A DNA stretch of 9,196 nt from Nitriliruptoraceae bacterium. Lineage in GTDB: Bacteria; Actinomycetota; Nitriliruptoria; Nitriliruptorales; Nitriliruptoraceae. The stretch's first letter is position 1; every line of letters begins with the position of its first letter. Below, in pieces: positions 1 to 5,598 of the stretch. A model generated the notes under the pieces. That model did not search any database and had not been told where the DNA came from. It saw nothing but the letters and a program-made list of their open reading frames with translations. Location of the stretch: NCBI GenBank assembly GCA_003554005.1, contig PWEU01000077.1:1-9196 (forward strand), written 5' to 3'. The translations under genes and the position numbers were made by a program.

Positions 1-333
1 GCCGGCGACCGGGTCCAGGTCTTCTCCGGCGGCTCCGCGCCAGCTGAGACGATCAACCCCTCCGCCGTCGAAGCCATGGCCGAGAAGGGCATCGACATCA
101 CCGACCAGTACCCCAAGCCGTGGACCGACGAGACCGTCGGCGTCGCCGACGTCATCGTCTCCATGGGCTGCGGGGACGTCTGCCCCGTGCTGCCGGGCAA
201 GCGCTACCTGGACTGGGAGCTCGAGGACCCGGCCGGCAAGGGTGTCGACTCGGTCCGCCCGATCCGCGACGACATCGAGCAGCGGGTCCGTGGGCTGATG
301 GGCGAGCTCGGGGTCGAGCCCGCGGACGCCTGA
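1..333 (+). CDS. arsC: Arsenate reductase ArsC (LMW-phosphatase fold), 5'-truncated by window edge
   Basis: Reduces arsenate to arsenite in the cytoplasm for export. The frame is open from base 1 to a TGA at 331-333 and gives 110 visible residues. Family length is about 130-140, so roughly the first 25 residues, including the N-terminal catalytic Cys loop, lie outside the window. Visible landmarks: a CGDVCP motif (visible residues 57-62) with two cysteines four apart, then PGKRYLDWELEDPAGKG (65-81), and VRPIRDDIEQRV near the C-terminus. This is the typical tail of actinobacterial ArsC. The Cys pair fits the three-cysteine, thioredoxin-linked type, where both act as relay cysteines (family knowledge, from memory). 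An internal ATG at 76 is only a methionine inside the domain, not the start. It converges with the M20 peptidase gene. No other ars gene is visible, so the rest of any ars operon would lie to the left. Confidence 0.9.
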   Translation, partial: AGDRVQVFSGGSAPAETINPSAVEAMAEKGIDITDQYPKPWTDETVGVADVIVSMGCGDVCPVLPGKRYLDWELEDPAGKGVDSVRPIRDDIEQRVRGLMGELGVEPADA

Positions 334-451
334 GCTCGAGGGGTCGGGTGGACCCGGCGGCGGGGGCCGGCCGCGATCGTGACCGTGGTGCCGGCGACGA
401 GCCCGACCACCGCGGCATCCTTGGGGCCTCCCCGCTGGCTTCGCCCGGCCG

Positions 452-1789
452 TCACAGCCCGTCGACCAGGTCGAGCCAGAGCTGGGTCGACAGCGCCAGG
501 GACTCCACGTCGATGCGCTCGTCGTGGCCGTGGTAGCGGCTCTGGAAGGTCTCCAGGGGCACCGCGGCGCTGTACATCCCCGCCCCGTAGCTCGGGATGC
601 CACGCCGCCGGAAGAACGCGGCGTCGGTGCCACCCACCGTCATCCAGGGCAGGACCTCGCTGCCGGGGGGCACGGCCTGCGCACGGCGGCGCAGCAGGTC
701 GAACAGGGGGGTGTCGCCGGGTGAGGCCGAGGCGTCCCGTGACACCTCGCCGGGCACGATCGTGACGCTGGCCGCGAGGTCTCCGAGCGCCTCGGTCAGC
801 ATGGCGTCCACCTCGGCGCCACCGACCCCCGGCAGGGTCCGGATGTCGAGGTCGAGGTGGACCGCGTCGGGGATCACGTTCATCTTCGAGCCACCGTGGA
901 CGACGTTGGGGCTGAAGGTCGTGTGGGTGCAGGCGTGGGCGTAGCGGGCCGTCCTCGGGGGCAGCTCGGCGAAGGCCTCGTGGATCCGGCCGGGATCGAC
1001 CAGGGCGGCCTTGAGCTCCGGCGGTACATCGAGGTGGGCGACCCACGCCCGCCAGTGGGCGCTCAGAGCCGGCGCGGGCTCGTAGACCGTCAACCGTCGG
1101 ATCACCTCGGCGGCGGTGACCAGCGCGTTGTCCGCGCCGTAGGGCATCGACCCGTGCCCGGGGGTGCCCTTGACGGTGAGCCGCCGCCAGCCGATGCCCT
1201 TCTCCGCCGTGGCGAAGACGATCGCCCGGCCGGGGGCGCCGTCCACGGGGATGCCGCCCGACTCGGTGAGCACGTAGTCGCAGGCGACGTCGGGCCAGGC
1301 GTGCTCCACGATCCACTCGGCCCCGAGCGAGCCGCCCGCCTCCTCGTCGGCCACGCCCAGGAACTTCACGGTGGCCCGTGGCCGACGGGCCCGGGTGGCC
1401 AGGTGGTGGACCGCGACCGCCATGGACGAGGTCAGGTTCAGCATGTCGACCGCACCGCGGCCCCACACCTCACCGTCGATCAGGTCCCCGCCGAAGGGGT
1501 CCTCCCGCCACTCGTCGCGGCTGACCGGCACGACATCGAGGTGGCCGAGGAGCAACACGGTGGGCGCGGACGGGTTGGTGCCCTCGACGGTGGTCAGCAG
1601 GCTACGGCGGCCCGGCACCGGCTCGTACTGGACGGCGTCGAGCCCGTCGAGCACGTCGTCGAGCACGGCGACGTTGCGTACCTCCTGGCCCGAGGCCGCG
1701 GTGCCGTCGTTGACGCAGGCGTTGCGGATCATCGCCTGCAGCACCTCGACGGTGCGGCCGGTCAGCGCAGGGTCGGTCTCGGTCCTCAC
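452..1789 (-). CDS. M20/M25/M40 family zinc metallopeptidase (ArgE/DapE/carboxypeptidase G2-like)
   Basis: A 445-residue protein of usual family length. M20 metal-site motifs appear in order: GHLDVVP (82-88; His83, Asp85), RGAVDML with bridging Asp115, DEEAGG with catalytic Glu149 and Glu150, LTESGG (Glu176), GHG in the dimerisation domain (His212), and the last ligand His422 in HGHDE. It probably hydrolyses an acylated amino acid or short peptide in the cytoplasm, since no signal peptide is seen. Substrate cannot be told from sequence; ArgE, DapE, carnosinase-like and acylase enzymes share these motifs. The start is GTG at 1789, supported by GGGGGAG (plus-strand 1797-1803) seven bases upstream. 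Only 19 bases separate it from the stop of the upstream membrane-protein gene, so the two are probably one operon. Its stop (TGA, 452-454) faces arsC. Confidence 0.93.
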   Translation of the reverse strand: MRTETDPALTGRTVEVLQAMIRNACVNDGTAASGQEVRNVAVLDDVLDGLDAVQYEPVPGRRSLLTTVEGTNPSAPTVLLLGHLDVVPVSRDEWREDPFGGDLIDGEVWGRGAVDMLNLTSSMAVAVHHLATRARRPRATVKFLGVADEEAGGSLGAEWIVEHAWPDVACDYVLTESGGIPVDGAPGRAIVFATAEKGIGWRRLTVKGTPGHGSMPYGADNALVTAAEVIRRLTVYEPAPALSAHWRAWVAHLDVPPELKAALVDPGRIHEAFAELPPRTARYAHACTHTTFSPNVVHGGSKMNVIPDAVHLDLDIRTLPGVGGAEVDAMLTEALGDLAASVTIVPGEVSRDASASPGDTPLFDLLRRRAQAVPPGSEVLPWMTVGGTDAAFFRRRGIPSYGAGMYSAAVPLETFQSRYHGHDERIDVESLALSTQLWLDLVDGL

Positions 1790-1808
1790 CTGTGGGCTCC
1801 CCCTCGCC

Positions 1809-2174
1809 TCACCGCTGGCCCAGGAAGGACTCCAGGGCCCAGGAGACCAGGGAGACGATGAGGGCGGCGAGGAAGGTCCAGCCGAAGCCGTCGCTGGACA
1901 GCGCGAGCCCCAGCGCGTCGGAGACGAACACCGTGATCGCCAGGGCGATGGCGTTGACCACGAGCAGGAACAACCCGAGGGTCAGGATCACCGCCGGGAG
2001 CGACAGCAGCTGGAGGATCGGCTTGACCACCGTGTTGATCACCCCGAGGATCAGCGCGATGATCAGGAACCCGACCCAGGCGTTGCCGGTGTAGTCGAAG
2101 TTGAACCCGTCGAGCAGTTCGACGGCCACCCACAACGCGGCCGCGTTGATCAGGATCCGGATCACGACGCTCAC
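1809..2174 (-). CDS. YvlD/'phage holin family' small membrane protein (PF04020-type)
   Basis: A 121-residue integral membrane protein with four hydrophobic segments at about 4-22, 32-50, 57-84 and 99-117. The NTVVKPILQLLSLP stretch (47-60) between segments 2 and 3 is characteristic of the chromosomal family annotated 'phage holin family protein' (PF04020, Bacillus YvlD). Despite the name, nothing nearby is phage-like and family function is not established; cell-envelope stress roles have been suggested in Bacillus. The frame could start at GTG 2198, but I choose GTG 2174: GAGGAGG sits five bases upstream of it, and the product then begins MSVVIRILIN, as family members do. The extra eight residues from 2198 would include that ribosome-binding site. 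First gene of a probable operon with the M20 peptidase, divergent from the SRPBCC gene. Confidence 0.87.
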   Translation of the reverse strand: MSVVIRILINAAALWVAVELLDGFNFDYTGNAWVGFLIIALILGVINTVVKPILQLLSLPAVILTLGLFLLVVNAIALAITVFVSDALGLALSSDGFGWTFLAALIVSLVSWALESFLGQR

Positions 2175-2304
2175 TGGCACCTCCTCGACCGCCTGCACGG
2201 TAGTCGGCCCGCGCGAGGATGGGGGTACGCCGCCGGTCGGCTCGGCTCCGAACCTCGGCCGCCGGCGGGATCCCGCGGCATCGGATCAGCTGGGGAGGTG
2301 CTCG
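2175..2304. promoter_or_regulatory. Divergent intergenic region between holin-family and SRPBCC genes
   Basis: These 130 bases separate two start codons pointing away from each other, so both promoters should lie here. Recognisable parts are the GAGGAGG ribosome-binding site of the minus-strand gene and GGGGAGG (2292-2298), six bases before the plus-strand ATG. A TACCGT hexamer on the minus strand (2202-2197) could be a -10 element, but no good -35 lies at the right distance. A 12-bp palindrome lies at 2265-2276. Promoter placement is inference. Confidence 0.35.
2265..2276. repeat. 12-bp perfect palindrome GCGGGATCCCGC, possible operator
   Basis: A perfect dyad with no spacer in the divergent intergenic region, 29 bases before the SRPBCC start codon. 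Its position suits an operator, but in DNA this GC-rich short palindromes occur by chance and no local regulator gene is seen. Confidence 0.3.
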
Positions 2305-2679
2305 ATGGACGTCACCCGCCGCTACCGCTGCCCGCCGCAGGTCGCCTGGTCGGTGCTCACCGACGTCGCGACCTGGCCGCGGTGGGGCCCCTCGGTGACC
2401 GCGGTCCGGGTCGACGGCGAGGAGCTCGGCCTGGGCGCGACCGGGCACGTGCGGACCCCCGGCGGGCTGTGGCTGCCCTTCGCGATCACCGTCTGGGAGC
2501 AGGGCCACCGCTGGGGTTGGCGGGTCGCCGGTGTCCCGGCGACCGGTCACCGCGTCGAGCCCGTCGGTGATGGCTGTCGGATCGTGTTCGAGGTGCCCGT
2601 GCTCGCCGCCCCCTACGTCGTGGTCTGCCGGATCGCCCTCAGCCGTTTGGCCGCCATCCTGGAGGGGGAGCGGGGGTAG
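2305..2679 (+). CDS. SRPBCC (START/Bet v1-like) family protein
   Basis: A 124-residue cytoplasmic protein. It opens with the usual SRPBCC layout: a first strand (MDVTRRYRCP), then a helix and turn PPQVAWSVLTDVATWPRWGP (10-29), then strand pairs and a long C-terminal helix (about 105-120). The 'W..W/D...WP.W' signature after the first helix is typical of polyketide cyclase/dehydrase-like lipid-binding folds. These bind hydrophobic small molecules; the ligand cannot be inferred. At 124 residues it is slightly shorter than the usual 140-150. The start ATG at 2305 has GGGGAGG six bases upstream. The frame is open further upstream, but that part lacks domain character and lies in the divergent promoter region. 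The hrpB start follows 12 bases after its TAG, so co-transcription is likely. Confidence 0.82.
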   Translation: MDVTRRYRCPPQVAWSVLTDVATWPRWGPSVTAVRVDGEELGLGATGHVRTPGGLWLPFAITVWEQGHRWGWRVAGVPATGHRVEPVGDGCRIVFEVPVLAAPYVVVCRIALSRLAAILEGERG

Positions 2680-2691
2680 CGTCGAGCGGCC

Positions 2692-5259
2692 ATGACCACC
2701 GTCGGACCCGACACGTCCTTTGACCCGGCACCCGCCGGGGCCGACGCGGTGCGCTCGGACCTCCCCGGTCCGGCCCTACCGGTCGACGCGATCCTGGGGC
2801 CGCTCCTCGAGGCCCTGGCCGGAGCTGGTCGCGCGGTCCTGGCAGCCCCACCCGGTGCCGGGAAGACCACCCGCGTGCCGCTCGCGCTGCTGGCGCGAGA
2901 GGAGCGGGCGGACCGCGGTGGCCGGATCGTCGTGCTCGAGCCACGACGGGTGGCCGCCCGTGCCGCTGCCGCGCGCATGGCGGCCCACCTCGGCGAGCCG
3001 CTCGGTCACCGGGTCGGGTTGACGACCCGGGACGAACGCCGCCGCTCCCGGGCCACCCGGATCGAGGTGGTCACCGAGGGCGTGCTGCTGCGCCGCCTCC
3101 AGCAGGACCCGTCCCTCCCCGGCGTCGGCGTGGTCATGTTCGACGAGTTCCACGAGCGCAACCTGGAGGCCGACCTGGCCCTGGCCTTCGCGCTCGAGGC
3201 CCGGGCCGCGCTCCGCGACGACCTGGAGCTGCTGGTGGCCTCGGCCACCCTGGAGGCCGACCGGGTCGCCGAGCTTCTCGGTGGCGCCCCCGTGCTCACC
3301 GCCGAGGGTCGTCGATATGCGGTCGCGATCGAGCACCGGGAGCGCCCGAGCTCGGATCGCTTCGCTGGGCCGGTGGTCGAGGCGATCCTCGACGCCCTGG
3401 CCGACGGCGACGGCGACGTGCTGGTGTTCCTGCCCGGAGCCAGGGAGATCCGGCGCGTCGCCCGGTCCCTCGTCGAGGTGACCGATCCGGCGCGCCTCGT
3501 GGTGCGGCCCCTGCACGGTGCCCTGCCGGCGGCCGACCAGGACGCCGCACTCGCACCGGCCGTACCCGGTACCCGCAAGGTGGTGCTGTCCACCGACCTC
3601 GCCGAGTCCAGCGTCACGATCGAAGGGGTCCGCACGGTGGTGGACGCCGGGCTGTCCCGCGAGCCCCGCTACGACCCGACCACGGGGCTGTCCGGGCTGG
3701 TGACCGTCCCGGCGTCGCGGGCCTCGGCCGAGCAGCGGGCCGGGCGCGCAGGCCGGACCGCTCCGGGTCGGTGCCTCCGGTTGTGGCCAGAACGCGAGCA
3801 CGCCGGGCGCGACGCCGCCCCGCGGCCGGCGATCGCCACCGACGACCTCACGGGCGCCGCCCTCGAGGTGGCCACCTGGGGTGCCGAGACAGCCGAGCTG
3901 GCCCTGCTCGATCAGCCGCCGCCGGCCGCCTGGACCGCGGCGCGACAGGTGCTGACCGACCTCGGGGCCCTGGACGCGGCCGGCCGGCCCACCGCCCACG
4001 GGCGGGCGCTGGCCCGCCTGCCGCTCCACCCCCGGCTCGGGCACCTGCTGGTCCTGGCGGCGGCCAGCGGGGTCGCCGAGCTCGGTGCGGAGCTCGCCGC
4101 GGCGTTGGCGGACCGCGACGTCCTGACCACCGTCCCCGAGGCGCCCGACGCCGACCTCGCCAGCCGGCTCCAGGTGCTACGGGGCGGCCCGGCGCCCACG
4201 GGCAGCCGGGTGCGGCGCGGGGCCCTGGTCCGGGCGCGTCGCGAGCGCGACCGCCTCACGAGCCTGGTGGCCGAGGTGGCGGTGACGGGACCGGCGCTCG
4301 GCGCGGGCGCGCTGGTGCTGTCGGCCTGGCCCCAGCAGCTGGCGGCGGCGCGCCCCGACCGCCGGGGCGGCTACCTACTGGCGAGCGGGCGGGGCGCCGA
4401 ACTGCCGGCCACCGACCCGTTGGCGGGCGAGGCGTGGCTGGCGGTCGCCCACCTGGACCGCGGCCACCGGACCGCCAGGATCCACCTGGCCGCCGCCCTC
4501 GACCTCGGCGAGGTGCGTGCGGTGCTGGGGGAGCACCGCACCGAGGAGCGCGAGGTGGCGTGGCGGGACGGCGACGTGGTCGCCGAGCGGCGCGAGCAGA
4601 TCGGGGCCGTGGTGCTGGAGCGCGAGCGGCTGCACGCGCCCGATGCCGACCTGGTGCTCGCCGCGCTCCTCGACGGGCTGCGCCGGGAGGGTCTCGGCCT
4701 GCTGGACGTCCGTGATGAGGACCGTCAACTCCAGGCTCGCGCGGGCCTGGTCCGGCGCATCCTCGGTCCGGACTGGCCGCCGCTCGACGACCGCGCCCTG
4801 CTCGAGGATGCCGAAGGGTTGCTCGGGCCCTTCCTGCTGCCGATCCGCAACCGCGCGGAGCTGTCCCGGGTGCGGCTCGGGACCGTCCTGGCCGCGCGTC
4901 TCGGCCCCCAGCGGATCCGGCAGCTCGACCGGCTGGCCCCGACCCACCTCGAGGTCGCCTCCGGGAGCCGGCGGCGGCTGGAGTACACCTCGGGCGACCG
5001 GCCGGTCCTGGCCGTGCGGGTACAGGAACTGTTCGGGGCCACCACGACCCCTGAGGTCGTGGACGGTCGGGTGAGCGTGCTGCTGCACCTGCTGTCGCCG
5101 GCGGGGCGCCCCGTGCAGGTGACCGATGACCTGGCGGGGTTCTGGGAGCGCGGGTACCCGCAGGTCCGGGCCGAGCTGCGGGGCCGCTACCCCAAGCACG
5201 CCTGGCCGGAGGACCCCCTCGCCGCCCGGGCCCTGCGGGGGACGCCGCGCCGCAGGTAG
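2692..5259 (+). CDS. hrpB: ATP-dependent helicase HrpB (DExH-box)
   Basis: An 855-residue superfamily 2 DEAH/RHA-like helicase. Motifs in order: Walker A APPGAGKTT (52-60), EPRRVAAR motif Ia (83-90), DEFHER motif II (151-156), SATLE motif III (184-188), STDLAESSVTIEGV (300-313), and QRAGRAGR motif VI (348-355). The C-terminal HrpB-specific domain ends with FWERGYPQVRAELRGRYPKH and WPEDP, the diagnostic HrpB tail. Family members are about 800-850 residues. They are RNA/DNA helicases of poorly defined role; some affect stress, virulence or RNA processing. Known HrpB proteins usually start at the LPVDAIL-like helix (29-35 here), so about 27 extra residues precede the domain. The ATG at 2692 has no good ribosome-binding site close by (GGAGGGGGAG is 21 bases away), so translation may be coupled to the SRPBCC gene. 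An in-frame GTG at 2749 is an alternative start. Confidence 0.96.
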   Translation: MTTVGPDTSFDPAPAGADAVRSDLPGPALPVDAILGPLLEALAGAGRAVLAAPPGAGKTTRVPLALLAREERADRGGRIVVLEPRRVAARAAAARMAAHLGEPLGHRVGLTTRDERRRSRATRIEVVTEGVLLRRLQQDPSLPGVGVVMFDEFHERNLEADLALAFALEARAALRDDLELLVASATLEADRVAELLGGAPVLTAEGRRYAVAIEHRERPSSDRFAGPVVEAILDALADGDGDVLVFLPGAREIRRVARSLVEVTDPARLVVRPLHGALPAADQDAALAPAVPGTRKVVLSTDLAESSVTIEGVRTVVDAGLSREPRYDPTTGLSGLVTVPASRASAEQRAGRAGRTAPGRCLRLWPEREHAGRDAAPRPAIATDDLTGAALEVATWGAETAELALLDQPPPAAWTAARQVLTDLGALDAAGRPTAHGRALARLPLHPRLGHLLVLAAASGVAELGAELAAALADRDVLTTVPEAPDADLASRLQVLRGGPAPTGSRVRRGALVRARRERDRLTSLVAEVAVTGPALGAGALVLSAWPQQLAAARPDRRGGYLLASGRGAELPATDPLAGEAWLAVAHLDRGHRTARIHLAAALDLGEVRAVLGEHRTEEREVAWRDGDVVAERREQIGAVVLERERLHAPDADLVLAALLDGLRREGLGLLDVRDEDRQLQARAGLVRRILGPDWPPLDDRALLEDAEGLLGPFLLPIRNRAELSRVRLGTVLAARLGPQRIRQLDRLAPTHLEVASGSRRRLEYTSGDRPVLAVRVQELFGATTTPEVVDGRVSVLLHLLSPAGRPVQVTDDLAGFWERGYPQVRAELRGRYPKHAWPEDPLAARALRGTPRRR

Positions 5260-5272
5260 CCCTGCTCGCTAC
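5256..5272. terminator. Small hairpin spanning both convergent stop codons (weak terminator candidate)
   Basis: GTAGC (5256-5260), a seven-base loop, then GCTAC (5268-5272). The hrpB TAG (5257-5259) and the cupin TAG (read from 5271-5269) pair with each other as the two arms. The gap between the convergent genes is only nine bases, so there is no room for a conventional terminator. The five-bp stem without a T-run is weak. Confidence 0.25.
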
Positions 5273-5598
5273 GAGCTGGCGGCGTGGACCGCGTACAGCC
5301 GCAGGGGACGGTGCCCGCGGTTGCAGATGTTGTGGGGTGTCCCGTGAGGGATGAAGAGGAGGCTCCCGGCCCGGATCGGTGTCCGCTGCCCGTCGAGGTC
5401 CGCCTCACCGGTCCCGGTGACGACGACGATCGTCTCGTCCGCGCCTCGGTGGAGCTCCCGGCCGATCTCCCCACCGGGCGGCACGGTGACCACGTCGACG
5501 TGGCTGTCCGGCCCGGCCATGACCTCGTGACGCCGCGCGCCGCGGCCCGTGAGGTCGGTGCGGCTCCCGTCGGTGCTCGCGCTGTCCATGGTGTCCAT
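5269..5598 (-). CDS. Small single-domain cupin protein
   Basis: A 109-residue protein consisting of one double-stranded beta-helix. Motif 1 is PPGGEIGRELHRGADETIVV (40-59), with His50 and Glu55 as metal-ligand candidates and the first usual His replaced (ELH instead of HxH). Motif 2 fits the consensus exactly: G78 SLLFIPHGTPH89 NICN93. Such small cupins bind a metal and may act as isomerases, dioxygenases or sensors; the reaction is unknown. The start is uncertain. ATG 5598 has AGGAGG 13 bases upstream and ATG 5589 has GAGG nine bases upstream; a tandem duplication created this ambiguity. I give the longer form. The frame stays open upstream to at least 5829, but that part is Arg-rich and not protein-like. 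It lies downstream of the fructosamine kinase on the same strand and converges with hrpB. Confidence 0.85.
   Translation of the reverse strand: MDTMDSASTDGSRTDLTGRGARRHEVMAGPDSHVDVVTVPPGGEIGRELHRGADETIVVVTGTGEADLDGQRTPIRAGSLLFIPHGTPHNICNRGHRPLRLYAVHAASS

Noticed and set aside
334..451. Possible gene end or terminator between arsC and the M20 gene; minus-strand translation gives a hydrophobic AAVVGLVAGTTVTIAAG
   Set aside because: The hydrophobic run lies in a frame without a credible start or domain. The best hairpin (CGGG, TGGA loop, CCCG at 345-356) is too weak to call a terminator.
1809..2174. Prophage remnant suggested by the 'phage holin family' name
   Set aside because: The PF04020 family is a chromosomal membrane protein family; no lysin, capsid, integrase or attachment sites are nearby.
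2175..2198. Longer holin-family start at GTG 2198
   Set aside because: It would place the GAGGAGG ribosome-binding site inside the gene. GTG 2174 has ideal spacing and matches the usual family N-terminus.
3771..4715. Long alternative open frames overlapping hrpB, the M20 gene and the kinase on the opposite strand or in other frames
   Set aside because: They are shadows produced by high G+C: Arg/Gly/Pro-rich, no domains, and overlapping confidently identified genes.
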